From the NCBI RefSeq assembly GCF_039538045.1, contig NZ_BAABBQ010000001.1, positions 1,200,001-1,264,000 on the forward strand: 64,000 bases of DNA, given 5' to 3'. The translations under genes were made by a program, and so were the position numbers. Shown here piece after piece: positions 1 to 8,277 of this stretch. The notes below the pieces were generated by a model. That model was given only the letters and a program-made list of their open reading frames with translations, did no database searches and was not told the origin of the DNA. This DNA is from Sphingomonas swuensis (GTDB taxonomy: Bacteria > Pseudomonadota > Alphaproteobacteria > Sphingomonadales > Sphingomonadaceae). Numbering within the stretch: position 1 is the first letter of the stretch; the number at the start of each line of letters is the position of its first letter.

Positions 1-1
1 G

Positions 2-112
2 ATCGTGAGCCCTCGCCACAAAGTCATCGCGGCGCTGCTGATGGGCGAGTTGCTGCTGGTCTGCTCGCCGTTCACCGGAATGTTTCAGGCCGAACAGCTT
101 CCTTCGATCTGA
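2..112 (+). CDS. possible C-terminal end of an unknown protein (partial)
   Basis: An open frame enters the window from the left edge and stops with TGA at 110-112. It reads 36 residues with a hydrophobic stretch (AALLMGELLLVCSPF) and a polar tail. A GTG at 5-7 could also start a 35-residue small membrane protein inside the window. It is followed at once by a strong hairpin, which fits the end of a gene. The family cannot be recognised from so little sequence. Confidence 0.3.
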   Translation: MVSPRHKVIAALLMGELLLVCSPFTGMFQAEQLPSI

Positions 113-139
113 AGCGCGCCTGTCTGTCAGGCGCGCTTC
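111..139. terminator. hairpin between convergent genes
   Basis: A perfect 10-bp inverted repeat (GAAGCGCGCC, 9-base loop, GGCGCGCTTC) sits between the TGA of the left-edge frame and the stop codon of the minus-strand cytidine deaminase gene. It lacks a long T-run on either side, so its efficiency as an intrinsic terminator is uncertain, but its position between two converging stops suggests bidirectional termination or 3'-end protection. Confidence 0.6.
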
Positions 140-581
140 AACCCGCGTCGGACAGGTTGTTCGGACCGAAGCCATGAGGAATGAGCGCCGACAGCGTCAG
201 CCGCTCCACCGTCTTTCCGTCGCCGCTGGCGCAGAGGAGCTCGAAGTCGCGGCCGGAGAGATGGCTCGCCTCGAGCAGCGCCTGGCGGCAGCCGCCGCAA
301 GGGGTGACGCTCTGTTCGCCCTTGAGCGCCTCGCCCGAGCCGTCGCCGCCGGCCACCGCGATCCGGGCGATGCGCTGGAGACCGAAGGCATGCTGCGCGG
401 TGGTGAGCGCGCTCTGCTCGGCGCAGAGGCCGAGGCGGTAGCAGGCATTCTCCATGTTCGCCCCGCTGACCAGTTCGCCGTCGACGCTGAGGATCGCGCA
501 GCCGACCGAGAAGCCGGAATAGGGAGCATAGGCCTTGAGCGCCGCGGCGCGGGCGGCGGCGATGAGGTCGTCGTCGGTCAT
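138..581 (-). CDS. cdd: cytidine deaminase
   Basis: Pyrimidine salvage enzyme that deaminates cytidine and deoxycytidine to uridine and deoxyuridine in the cytoplasm. The 147-residue length suits the homotetrameric class. The zinc-site motifs are visible: the substrate-binding segment NMENACYRLGLCAEQSA, with the catalytic Glu next to the first zinc Cys, and PCGGCRQ, which supplies the other two Cys ligands. Most family members have CAER where this one has CAEQ, a small variation next to the active site. The ATG at 581 has no obvious Shine-Dalgarno. The gene converges on the left-edge frame and is divergent from the queuosine-precursor transporter. Confidence 0.95.
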   Translation of the reverse strand: MTDDDLIAAARAAALKAYAPYSGFSVGCAILSVDGELVSGANMENACYRLGLCAEQSALTTAQHAFGLQRIARIAVAGGDGSGEALKGEQSVTPCGGCRQALLEASHLSGRDFELLCASGDGKTVERLTLSALIPHGFGPNNLSDAG

Positions 582-610
582 GGAGGGCTGTTAGCTGCGA
601 CACCTCCCTT

Positions 611-679
611 CGTCACCCCGGGCTTGACCCGGGGTCCCGCTTCTTCTGTCTTGGCGGCGGGCGGAAAGAAGTGATGACG
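611..679. repeat. palindromic intergenic repeat element
   Basis: The outer ends CGTCA (611-615) and TGACG (675-679) are inverted. Inside are a 7-bp stem CCCCGGG/CCCGGGG (616-622 and 628-634) and a second hairpin CTTCTT/AAGAAG (640-645 and 666-671). This 'CCCCGGGCTTGACCCGGGG' type of island recurs between genes of sphingomonads and related bacteria. It lies between cdd and the transporter gene. Confidence 0.75.
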
Positions 680-690
680 GAGGTGGGGGC

Positions 691-1422
691 ATGATGGTCG
701 AGAAGGTCGAGGCCGGCACCCTGCACGGGCGGCCGATGCGCTTCTTCGACCTCGTCATGGCGGCATTCGTCACCATCCTCCTGCTCTCGAACGTGCTCGG
801 CGCGGGCAAGGTCGCGACCGTCGATCTGCCGCTGATCGGCGACTGGCCGTTCGGGGCGGGGATCCTCTTCTTTCCCCTCGGCTATGTCATCGGCGACGTG
901 CTGACCGAGGTCTACGGCTATGCCCGGGCGCGCCGCTGCATCTGGGTCGGGACCGCGGCGCTGCTGTTCATGGCCTTCATGAGCTTTGTCGTGGTCGCGC
1001 TTCCGCCGGCACCGGGCTGGACCGGGCAGGGGGCCTACGAGCAGGTGTTCGGCCAGGTCCCGCGGATCGTCATGGCCTCGATCATCGCCTTCTGGGCGGG
1101 GGAGTTCGTCAATTCGGCGGTACTCGCCCGGATGAAGGTCTGGACGGGCGGTCGGCATTTGTGGATGCGGACCATCGGCAGCACGGTCGCCGGTCAGGGT
1201 GTGGACAGCCTGATCTTCTATCCGCTCGCCTTTCTCGGCGCCGCGGGCTGGAGTAACGACCTCGTCATCAAGGTGCTGTTGACGCAATGGGCGCTGAAGG
1301 TCGCGTGGGAGGTGCTGCTCACCCCGCTGACCTATCTGGTGGTTGGTGCGCTCAAGCGGCGCGAAGGAATGGATGTCTTTGATGAGCGTACCGATTTCAC
1401 GCCTTTTGCTGCTCGCGTCTAG
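691..1422 (+). CDS. yhhQ: queuosine precursor transporter, YhhQ family
   Basis: Inner-membrane protein of 243 residues with about six hydrophobic segments. The conserved signature FFPLGYVIGDVLTEVYGYARAR marks the DUF165/YhhQ family, which imports queuosine precursors (preQ0/preQ1) for tRNA modification. Two ATGs lie in tandem at 691 and 694; the GGAGG at 679-683 is spaced well for the first. Its 3' end overlaps the start of the next gene by 41 bp, so the two are probably co-transcribed, although no functional link is obvious. The family assignment is firm; the exact precursor carried is inferred from the family. Confidence 0.9.
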   Translation: MMVEKVEAGTLHGRPMRFFDLVMAAFVTILLLSNVLGAGKVATVDLPLIGDWPFGAGILFFPLGYVIGDVLTEVYGYARARRCIWVGTAALLFMAFMSFVVVALPPAPGWTGQGAYEQVFGQVPRIVMASIIAFWAGEFVNSAVLARMKVWTGGRHLWMRTIGSTVAGQGVDSLIFYPLAFLGAAGWSNDLVIKVLLTQWALKVAWEVLLTPLTYLVVGALKRREGMDVFDERTDFTPFAARV

Positions 1423-3076
1423 CGCGGGCCTCGCCGCCTGCGCGACGACCCCCCGCGCGGTCGCTCCGCCGCCCGTCGCCGCTGCGGCCGCACCGGTCGA
1501 GGTGCAGCTGCTCGGGATCAACGACTTCCACGGCAATCTCGTCGCGCCCGCCGATCCGGTGCCGCTGCGCAACGCCGACGGGACGACGAGCAAGATCAGG
1601 GCCGGCGGCGCGGCCCAGCTCGCCGCGACCCTGCAGCGGCTTCGCGCCGGACGGCCGAGCGTGACCGTCGCCGCGGGCGACCTGATCGGCGCGACGCCCC
1701 TGGTCTCGGCCTATTTCCTCGACGAACCGACGGTGCGCGCGCTGAGCATGGCCGGGCTCGAACTTGCCGCGGTGGGCAACCATGAATTCGACAAGGGTGG
1801 CGCCGAGCTCAAGCGGATGCAGGATGGCGGCTGCGACAAGCTGACCAGCCGCAAGCCCTGCGCGGTCGAGCCGCACGCGCCCGCCAGCTTCCGCTACCTT
1901 GCCGCCAACGTACTGACTGAGGGCGGCTCGACGCTCTTCCCCGGCACCGCGATCAAGCAGCTCGGCCCGGTCAAGGTCGGCTTCATCGGCATGACCCTCA
2001 AGGAGACCGCGACCCTCGTCACGCCCGCCGGGGTCGCCGGGCTGACCTTCGCCGACGAAGCCGCGACCGCCAACGCGCTGGTGCCCAGGCTCAAGGCCGA
2101 GGGGGCCGATACCATCGTGCTCCTGATCCACCAGGGCGGGCGCGTTCCCCCCACCTATGACGCGCTTGGTTGCGAGGGCCTGTCGGGCGAGATCGTGCCG
2201 ATCCTCGGCAAACTCGACCCCGCGATCCGGGTCGTGGTCAGCGGCCATACCCACCATGCCTATGCCTGCGACGTCGAGGCGGGCGGGACCACTCGGCTGC
2301 TGACCAGCGCGGGCAAGAACGGTTATCTCGTGAGCGACATCCGGCTCGACTTCGATCCCGCCACAAGGACGGTGGTAGCGGCGCGGGCGCAGAACGTGCC
2401 GGTGCTGGCCGAGGGCGATCCCGCGGTGCAGGCGCTGGTCGACCGCTATGTCGCCGCCGCTCGTCCAGCCGCCGAGCGGGTGGTCGGACGGCTGTCGCGC
2501 CCGGCGCTCAAGGATGCCGACGACGGCGACAGCTCGGCGGGCGAGCTCATCGCCGACGCGCAGCTCGCCGCGACCCGTGCCGCAGACCGCGGCGGGGCCG
2601 ACATCGCCTTCATCAATTCGGGCGGGGTCCGCACCGACCTGGTGCCGCGGGCCGACGGGACGATCACCTACGGCCAGGTGTTCGCAACCCAGCCGTTCGG
2701 CAACAGCCTGGTGGTGAAGACGCTGACCGGCGCGCAGCTCGGCGCGCTGCTCGAGCAGGGCTTCCGCGAGGTCAACGGCAAGGTCCAGGCCAGCTCGCTG
2801 CTGATCCCCTCGGCCGGTTTCGCCTACCGCGTCGATGTCTCGCGGCCGGCCGGGCAGCGGATCGTCGCGATGACGCTCGGCGGCCGCCCGATCGACCCGG
2901 CGCGGCGTTACAGGGTGACGGTCAACAACTTCCTCGCCAGCGGCGGCGACGGCTATTCGGTGCTCGCCTCGGGCACCGACCCGTTCGACGCGGGCCTCGA
3001 CCTCGACGCGCTCGAGGCGTGGCTCGCGACGAACCCGGCGGTTCCGACCGGCGCCCGGATCAGCGGGCGGGCTTGA
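1382..3076 (+). CDS. 5'-nucleotidase/2',3'-cyclic phosphodiesterase-like lipoprotein
   Basis: Probable exported metallophosphatase of 564 residues that hydrolyses nucleotides or related phosphoesters in the periplasm (UshA-like). The start at 1382 gives a clean lipoprotein signal ending in LAAC with the lipidated Cys at residue 20; the longer frame from 1343 lacks this logic. The N-terminal calcineurin-like domain shows LGINDFHGN (about 44-52) and GNHEFD (about 131). The C-terminal nucleotidase domain shows NSGGVR (about 412) and NNFLASGGDGY (about 515), the substrate-binding loop. The 3' end overlaps the converging methyltransferase gene by 17 bp. Substrate range cannot be read from the sequence. 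Confidence 0.9.
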   Translation: MSVPISRLLLLASSAGLAACATTPRAVAPPPVAAAAAPVEVQLLGINDFHGNLVAPADPVPLRNADGTTSKIRAGGAAQLAATLQRLRAGRPSVTVAAGDLIGATPLVSAYFLDEPTVRALSMAGLELAAVGNHEFDKGGAELKRMQDGGCDKLTSRKPCAVEPHAPASFRYLAANVLTEGGSTLFPGTAIKQLGPVKVGFIGMTLKETATLVTPAGVAGLTFADEAATANALVPRLKAEGADTIVLLIHQGGRVPPTYDALGCEGLSGEIVPILGKLDPAIRVVVSGHTHHAYACDVEAGGTTRLLTSAGKNGYLVSDIRLDFDPATRTVVAARAQNVPVLAEGDPAVQALVDRYVAAARPAAERVVGRLSRPALKDADDGDSSAGELIADAQLAATRAADRGGADIAFINSGGVRTDLVPRADGTITYGQVFATQPFGNSLVVKTLTGAQLGALLEQGFREVNGKVQASSLLIPSAGFAYRVDVSRPAGQRIVAMTLGGRPIDPARRYRVTVNNFLASGGDGYSVLASGTDPFDAGLDLDALEAWLATNPAVPTGARISGRA

Positions 3077-3863
3077 CGAACTTCAGCGTCATGCGGTCGC
3101 TCTCACCGATCGCGAGGTAGCGGGCGCGGTCCTTGTCCTTGAGGGCGAGGGTCGGCGGAAGCGTCCACACGCCTTCCGGCCAGTCGGCGCTGTCCTTGCG
3201 GTTGGCGTTGATCTCGCTCGATCCGGCGAAGCGGAAGCCCGCCTGCTCGGCAAGCCGGCGGACGGTCGAGACCTTGAGATAGCCGCTCGACTTCTCGCGC
3301 GCGGAATCGGCGCTCTCCGGCAGGCGGTGCTCCTCGATGCCAAGCACGCCGCCGGGCTTGAGCATCGCAAACATCTGCTTGAAGGCGAGGTCGGCGTAGG
3401 GCTCGTCGCCCATCGCCCAATTGTGGACGTTGCGGAAGGTGAGGACGACGTCGGCGCTGCCCGCCGGAACTCCCGTCTCGCTCGCCGAACGGACCGGGAA
3501 GGCGGCGAGGCGAGCTCGTCCGTAGAGCGCCGGGTTCTTCTCGGCCAACCGCCGGAATCCTGTCAGACCGCGATCGGGCGCGGCGACATAATAGGTGCCT
3601 CCGCCGTTCAGTACGTAGGGTGCGAGAATCTCGCTGTACCACCCGCCGCCGGGAAAGATCTCGACCACCGTCTGGCGCGGGCGAACCCCGAAGAAAGCGA
3701 GCGTCGCGGCCGGATTGCGAAAGCGGTCGCGGGCGCGGTTCGCCTCGCTCCGCGCCGAGCTCGCCACCGCCGCGGCGAGCGCGCGCTGTTCGGGCTTGGG
3801 CTGGGCGGCAGGCGCCGCGGCGGCGAGTGAGAGGGCAGGGAGGAGCAAGGCAAGACGGCGCAT
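3060..3863 (-). CDS. exported class I SAM-dependent methyltransferase-like protein
   Basis: 267 residues starting MRRLALLLPALSLAAAAPAAQ, a typical Sec signal peptide, followed by a Rossmann methyltransferase fold. Motif I is VVEIFPGGGWYSEILAPY (from about residue 66), and GGVLGIEEHRLP matches the later strand region. This resembles the predicted methyltransferases of COG4798, which are unusual in carrying a signal peptide although SAM is cytoplasmic. The ATG at 3863 is preceded by GAGGG. The reading frame stays open further upstream, but that extension would destroy the signal peptide. The substrate is unknown. Confidence 0.8.
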   Translation of the reverse strand: MRRLALLLPALSLAAAAPAAQPKPEQRALAAAVASSARSEANRARDRFRNPAATLAFFGVRPRQTVVEIFPGGGWYSEILAPYVLNGGGTYYVAAPDRGLTGFRRLAEKNPALYGRARLAAFPVRSASETGVPAGSADVVLTFRNVHNWAMGDEPYADLAFKQMFAMLKPGGVLGIEEHRLPESADSAREKSSGYLKVSTVRRLAEQAGFRFAGSSEINANRKDSADWPEGVWTLPPTLALKDKDRARYLAIGESDRMTLKFVKPAR

Positions 3864-3971
3864 CGGAAACCCTCGTCGGAAGTAGACCTCGCTTCCTTTG
3901 TTCGCGCCCGACCGGCGAGGCAAGGGACGGGCGTAAAAAGCGACCGGCATGAAACAGAAGTTTAACGCCTC

Positions 3972-5741
3972 GTGGCGCATGGCGTCGTGATGCAGGCCTC
4001 GCCACCGCGCGCTTCCGCTCGCCGAAGCGCTCCGAACGATGCGCCGCCCCTCTGGGCGGACGGCCCCGTGCTGCTCGCCGCCCTGCCGATCGCCGCTGCC
4101 ATCCTCGAGTATGAGGAAGAGCGGATCACCATCGCCGCCTACAATCCGCGGTTCGAGGAAACCGTCACCATCTCGACCGTCGGAACTCTCGAGGGGATGA
4201 ACGCCAGCTGCCTTCAGGGGGACGGGCTGATCGCCTCGCACCTGCGCGACTGGTTCGACGATTGCGCGGTCGGTCCCGACCTCGAGTTTCGTGACAATTC
4301 GGGGGTCGCGGCCCGCTTCTATCGGCTGAAGCTCGCGCCGCTGCCGACCCGTGGCGCCGTCCGGCGTGCGCTCGTGTCGGTGGTCGACCGCACCGCCGAG
4401 GTCCAGGCCGAGCGCACCCTTCGCGCCGAGATGCTGCGCGACAGCCTGACCGGCCTTCCCAATCGCCTTGCCTTCACCGAGATGATCGAGGTGGCCGGCC
4501 GCATGCCCGAGGCGGCCGAGGGCGACCTCGCCACCGAGCACGCCGTGCTCGTGGTCGACATGCTCCGCTTCAGCCGCATCAATGAGAGCATGGGCAGCCT
4601 TGCCGGCGACGAGTTGCTGATCACCTTCGCCCGCCGGCTGATCTCGGCGCTGCGGTCGGGTGACCGCCTGGCACGAACCGGCGGCAACGAGTTCGGGATC
4701 ATCGTCGCGCTTCGCCGCGGAATGGCCGACGCGCTCAAGGCCGCAAGCCGGATTCAGGACGCGATGAGCGCGCCGTTCCGGCTAAGCGAGCTCGAGATCA
4801 AGGTCGAATGCGCGATCGGTCTCGCCATCATGGCCCCTGGTCAGGACGCGGAGGAGCTGTTCCGCAACGCGCAATTCGCGGTCAAGCAGGCCAAGGCGAC
4901 GGGCCGCCCGCAGGTCTACGAGCCCAAGGAAGCCAGCCTCGCTCGCCGCCGCTTCTCGATCGAGACCGAGCTTCGTCGCGCGCTCGACCGGGACGCGCTC
5001 AACCTCTTCTACCAGCCACTGATCGACCTCAAGACCGGCGAGGTGTCGGGCTTCGAGGCGCTCGCCCGATGGACCCACGAGGACCGCGGCGAGATCAGCC
5101 CGAGCGAGTTCATCCCGGTCGCCGAGGAAAGCGGGCTCATCCTGACGCTCGGCCGCTGGGCGATGCACAAGGCCGCCACCACGCTCGCTTCCTGGGACCA
5201 GGAAGCCGGCGAGACCTTGCCCTTCTACGTCGGAGTCAACCTCAGCGCGATTCAGGTTGCGCGCGACGACATCGCGGGAATGGTCGGAGGTGCGCTCCGC
5301 TCGAGTGGTCTGGCGGGCGAGCGGCTGACGCTCGAACTGACCGAAAGCGCGATCGTCCAGGACCCGCGCCGCGCGACCCGCGTGTTCGATGCGCTGAAGG
5401 CGCTCAACGCGACCGTCGCGATGGATGACTTCGGGACCGGCTATTCCAGTCTTGCCTATCTTCAGCGGCTCCCGATCGACGTGCTCAAGATCGACCGCAG
5501 CTTCGTCACGGGCATGATGATCGATCCCGACAGCGTGGCGATTGTCCGCGCGGTGCTGAGCCTCGCCGACGCCCTCGGCATGTCGACCACTGCCGAAGGC
5601 GTCGAGAGCCGCGAACTCGCGACGACACTGGCCGCGCTCGGCTGTGTCGCAGGGCAGGGGTTCTTCTTCGCCAAGCCGCTCGAAGCATCCCACGCGCTAG
5701 ACTTCTGGCGCAGCCGCAAGCGCAAGTCGCGCCGCTCCTGA
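3972..5741 (+). CDS. GGDEF/EAL cyclic-di-GMP signalling protein
   Basis: About 589 residues from GTG 3972; an ATG at 3990 is an equally possible start. No signal peptide or membrane span is seen, so it is likely cytoplasmic. An N-terminal PAS-like sensory region (about 30-145) precedes a diguanylate cyclase domain and an EAL phosphodiesterase domain. The cyclase signature reads RTGGNEF (about 236) instead of GGDEF, so synthesis of c-di-GMP is probably weak or absent. The EAL domain looks intact: GFEALARW near 361, then DDFGTGYSSLAYL near 485 followed by LKIDRSF. The likely net activity is c-di-GMP breakdown controlled by the sensory and degenerate cyclase domains. Confidence 0.93.
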   Translation: MAHGVVMQASPPRASARRSAPNDAPPLWADGPVLLAALPIAAAILEYEEERITIAAYNPRFEETVTISTVGTLEGMNASCLQGDGLIASHLRDWFDDCAVGPDLEFRDNSGVAARFYRLKLAPLPTRGAVRRALVSVVDRTAEVQAERTLRAEMLRDSLTGLPNRLAFTEMIEVAGRMPEAAEGDLATEHAVLVVDMLRFSRINESMGSLAGDELLITFARRLISALRSGDRLARTGGNEFGIIVALRRGMADALKAASRIQDAMSAPFRLSELEIKVECAIGLAIMAPGQDAEELFRNAQFAVKQAKATGRPQVYEPKEASLARRRFSIETELRRALDRDALNLFYQPLIDLKTGEVSGFEALARWTHEDRGEISPSEFIPVAEESGLILTLGRWAMHKAATTLASWDQEAGETLPFYVGVNLSAIQVARDDIAGMVGGALRSSGLAGERLTLELTESAIVQDPRRATRVFDALKALNATVAMDDFGTGYSSLAYLQRLPIDVLKIDRSFVTGMMIDPDSVAIVRAVLSLADALGMSTTAEGVESRELATTLAALGCVAGQGFFFAKPLEASHALDFWRSRKRKSRRS

Positions 5742-5765
5742 CCCGCATTCCCCGTTGCACGGGCT

Positions 5766-5789
5766 CCCGCTTCCGCTAGAGTAAGCGGG
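5766..5789 (+). terminator. hairpin after the GGDEF/EAL gene
   Basis: A 7-bp stem CCCGCTT/AAGCGGG (5766-5772 and 5783-5789) with a 10-base loop lies about 25 bases after the GGDEF/EAL stop and before the recA promoter region. No T-run follows, so it is a weak intrinsic terminator candidate. Confidence 0.4.
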
Positions 5790-5839
5790 CTCGGCTCACT
5801 CTTGCCATGCCCAACTCCCGTTCGCTGCCGGATGGCGCT

Positions 5840-5854
5840 GTTCTCCTCTTGTTC
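5840..5854 (+). promoter_or_regulatory. LexA-binding SOS box of recA
   Basis: The sequence GTTCTCCTCTTGTTC is an exact match to the alphaproteobacterial SOS box GTTC-N7-GTTC. It lies 70 bases upstream of the recA ATG. A possible sigma-70 promoter overlaps it: TTGTTC (5849-5854), 17 bases, TACATA (5872-5877). LexA bound here would block the -35 element. The box is seen directly; the promoter call is inference. Confidence 0.85.
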
Positions 5855-5924
5855 CTCCGGAACGGATAGAGTACATACGCTCCATCGCGGAGGCATCTGG
5901 CCACCGCCGGCGAGAGGGATGGGA

Positions 5925-6998
5925 ATGGCAACGCAGCTGAAGGTCGTCGGTATGGGCGGGGATGTGGTGACTACGGACAGGCAGAAGGCGCTCGACGCCG
6001 CATTGGCGCAGATCGATCGGGCGTTCGGCAAGGGCTCGGCGATGAAGCTGGGCGAAAAGCCCAAGATGGAAGTCGAGGTGATCTCGACCGGAAGCCTCGG
6101 GCTCGACATCGCCCTTGGCGTCGGTGGTCTCCCGCGCGGTCGCGTGATCGAGATCTATGGCCCGGAAAGCTCGGGCAAGACGACGCTCGCGCTCCACACC
6201 ATTGCCGAGGCGCAGAAGACCGGCGGCACCGCGGCCTTCGTCGACGCCGAGCATGCGCTCGATCCGGCCTATGCCAAGAAGCTCGGGGTCAACATCGACG
6301 AGCTGATCGTGTCGCAGCCCGACACGGGTGAGCAGGCACTGGAGATCGTCGACACGCTGGTCCGTTCGAACGCGATCGACGTGCTGGTGGTCGATTCGGT
6401 CGCCGCGCTGGTGCCGAGGGCCGAGATCGAGGGTGAGATGGGCGACAGCCACGTCGGCCTCCAGGCCCGCCTGATGAGCCAGTCGCTGCGCAAGCTGACC
6501 GGCTCGATCAGCCGCTCGCGCTGCATGGTGATCTTCATCAACCAGCTGCGCATGAAGATCGGCGTCATGTACGGCAATCCGGAGACCACGACGGGCGGCA
6601 ACGCGCTCAAGTTCTACGCCTCGGTCCGCCTCGACATTCGCCGCACCGGGCAGATCAAGGACCGCGACGATATCGTCGGCAACACCACCCGCGTGAAGGT
6701 GGTGAAGAACAAGGTCGCGCCGCCGTTCAAGCAGGTCGAGTTCGACATCATGTACGGCGAGGGCGTCAGCAAGATCGGCGAGATCCTCGACCTCGGGGTC
6801 AAGGCCGGGGTGGTCGAGAAGTCGGGTGCCTGGTTCAGCTACGACAGCACCCGCATTGGTCAGGGTCGCGAAAATTCGAAGAACTATCTTCGCGAGAACC
6901 CCGAGATGACCGCCAAGATCGAGATGGCGATCCGCCGCGGCAAGGACGAGATCGGCGACGCGCTGATGGTCGGTCCGGAAGCCGACGACGAGGCCTGA
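5925..6998 (+). CDS. recA: recombinase RecA
   Basis: DNA-dependent ATPase that forms the strand-exchange filament in homologous recombination and triggers LexA self-cleavage. 357 residues from the ATG at 5925, chosen because GAGAGGG at 5912-5918 is six bases upstream; the in-frame ATG at 5919 touches that Shine-Dalgarno. Landmarks are the Walker A motif GPESSGKT (about 79-86), [10 protein letters not shown], the Walker B strand [10 protein letters not shown], and the L2 region after [18 protein letters not shown]. The C-terminus is acidic (PEADDEA), as usual. An SOS box upstream and a strong terminator downstream show a single-gene LexA-controlled unit. Confidence 0.98.
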   Translation: MATQLKVVGMGGDVVTTDRQKALDAALAQIDRAFGKGSAMKLGEKPKMEVEVISTGSLGLDIALGVGGLPRGRVIEIYGPESSGKTTLALHTIAEAQKTGGTAAFVDAEHALDPAYAKKLGVNIDELIVSQPDTGEQALEIVDTLVRSNAIDVLVVDSVAALVPRAEIEGEMGDSHVGLQARLMSQSLRKLTGSISRSRCMVIFINQLRMKIGVMYGNPETTTGGNALKFYASVRLDIRRTGQIKDRDDIVGNTTRVKVVKNKVAPPFKQVEFDIMYGEGVSKIGEILDLGVKAGVVEKSGAWFSYDSTRIGQGRENSKNYLRENPEMTAKIEMAIRRGKDEIGDALMVGPEADDEA

Positions 6999-7027
6999 GC
7001 GTCACCGCTCACTGTCGGAACTGAAAG

Positions 7028-7064
7028 GGAGCTCGGCCGCAAGGCCGGGCTCCTTTTCTTTTTC
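7028..7064 (+). terminator. Rho-independent terminator of recA
   Basis: An 11-bp stem (7028-7038 with 7043-7053, one G-U pair) closes a GCAA tetraloop and is followed directly by TTTTCTTTTT. It is the clearest intrinsic terminator in the window and also faces the converging SPFH-protein gene. Confidence 0.92.
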
Positions 7065-7066
7065 GC

Positions 7067-7921
7067 TCAGTCGGCGGTGTCGGGACGAGGAGACGCGCGA
7101 GTAGCCCCGACGTCCGCCATCAGCCCGCCTTGGCCGAGCACGATCGTCTTGGGGCCGGGCGTCTGTTCGAGCGTCTGCAGGAAGCGCAGATTGCCGAGCG
7201 CCGGATTGTCGGCGAGCAGCCTAGCGGCATTGGCCAGCGCTCGCAGCGAAGCCTGCTCGCCGCGCGCCCGCTCGAGCGAAGCCAGTGCTTCCTGCCGCGC
7301 CCGTTCGACGTCGGTGAACATCCGCCGGGTCTCGGGCGGAAGGGTGATCGAGGTGACCAGCACGTCCACCACGTCGACCCCCGGCACGCTGCCCGTCAGG
7401 GCCGTCCGCGCCGCCGCGGCAAGGGTGGCGGGCGCGGCGATGATTTCCTTCAACGGCATGGCCGCAGCCGCCAGGATCGCCGCCGCCGAGAGCTGCGCCT
7501 GCATGTCGGGGGGGCCGCTTACCGTGGTCGGGCGCATGGCAGGCCGAACCGCCTGCACCGTTCCACCGCTCATCGAGTAGGCGGGAGCAATTGGCTGCGC
7601 TTCGTGGAAGGCACGGGCGTCAGTGATCCGGACGGTCGGCGACAAGCCGACCTTGAAGGCGAACTGATCGGCCGAGACGAGCGTGGTCTCGGCCAGCCGC
7701 AGGGTTGTCGGGGCGGCGTTGACCCGAACGATCCGGATGCGCGATCCCGGGTCGAACAACATGTGCCGCCCCGGTCCAAGCTCCCGCACGAACTGGCCGT
7801 CGCGATAGAGCAGGCCGACATCGGGAGCGTAGATCGTCTCCGACCTGCGCGCGCCGAGCAGCCACAGCAGGACGATGCCGCCGATTGCTGCGAGGGTCAG
7901 GTAGGCGAGGGGCAGCGTCAT
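7067..7921 (-). CDS. SPFH/Band 7 (stomatin-like) membrane protein
   Basis: 284 residues. One N-terminal membrane span (LAYLTLAAIGGIVLLWLLGA) is followed by a Band 7 core (about 30-220, including the PPETRRMFTDVERARQEALA helix) and an Ala-rich coiled-coil-like tail. SPFH proteins form oligomeric scaffolds at membranes. The ATG at 7921 is preceded by GGGAGG at good spacing; the frame's upstream GTG at 7939 is less likely. Such genes often sit beside an NfeD partner, which is absent here. A long insertion (about 125-150, rich in Pro, Ser and Met) interrupts the usual core. Specific role unknown. Confidence 0.75.
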   Translation of the reverse strand: MTLPLAYLTLAAIGGIVLLWLLGARRSETIYAPDVGLLYRDGQFVRELGPGRHMLFDPGSRIRIVRVNAAPTTLRLAETTLVSADQFAFKVGLSPTVRITDARAFHEAQPIAPAYSMSGGTVQAVRPAMRPTTVSGPPDMQAQLSAAAILAAAAMPLKEIIAAPATLAAAARTALTGSVPGVDVVDVLVTSITLPPETRRMFTDVERARQEALASLERARGEQASLRALANAARLLADNPALGNLRFLQTLEQTPGPKTIVLGQGGLMADVGATRASPRPDTAD

Positions 7922-8223
7922 GCTACTGACCTCCCGCACGCCACGTCGGCACGGTGGGAGCCCGAAGCTCGCAGGACCGTGCCCGCGCTGTCCCGGGGGA
8001 CCGGCGTGCGGAAGGCGTTCGCTTGTGGTGCGTGGCAGGCACCTGCATACCCGGTGCAGTGGGAAACCGGCAGTCTGGTGCTGACCGCATCGGAAGGATG
8101 TCGCGCTTCATGCTGGTTCCCCGTTGTGAGGATTCGAACCTCGCCGCCGATTGGAGCAGCGGTAAATCAAGCGGTCAACGTCAAAGGGTTAAGCCTCGCT
8201 TCAGCCGGAGTTGTTGAGGAGCC
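7922..8223. other. gene-free stretch with palindromes and a T-arm-like motif
   Basis: No credible coding frame lies between the divergent SPFH and SIMPL genes. The region holds several GC-rich inverted repeats, for example GTCCC/GGGAC near 8000. It also holds, on the minus strand, GAGGTTCGAATCCTC (8129-8143), which looks exactly like a tRNA T-arm followed by a CCA-like end at 8114-8116. No matching 5' acceptor strand was found, so it is not an intact tRNA. It may be a tRNA fragment or an unrecognised structured RNA. Confidence 0.5.
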
Positions 8224-8249
8224 GGAACAGCATCGCGCAAATGCTCGTT
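8224..8249 (+). promoter_or_regulatory. EcfG-type general stress promoter of the SIMPL-domain gene
   Basis: GGAAC (8224-8228), 17 bases, CGTT (8246-8249) matches the consensus GGAAC-N16/17-CGTT used by EcfG sigma factors in alphaproteobacteria. Transcription would begin near 8257, giving a leader of about 20 bases that contains AAGGA before the ATG at 8278. Match seen directly; function inferred. Confidence 0.75.
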
Positions 8250-8277
8250 GCCTGCTTGAACAGTCGAAGGATCTCCG

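Noticed and set aside
591..809. Small minus-strand frame overlapping the queuosine transporter start
   Set aside because: Its translation contains the RSGTPGQARGDE-type peptide that comes from a palindromic repeat, a known artefact.
8114..8200. A tRNA or permuted tmRNA gene on the minus strand
   Set aside because: Only the T-arm and CCA-like end fit; the acceptor strand, the anticodon arm and a tag-peptide frame could not be found.
7954..8217. 87-codon frame in the gene-free stretch after the SPFH gene
   Set aside because: No family, no Shine-Dalgarno, and it runs through palindromes and the T-arm-like motif.
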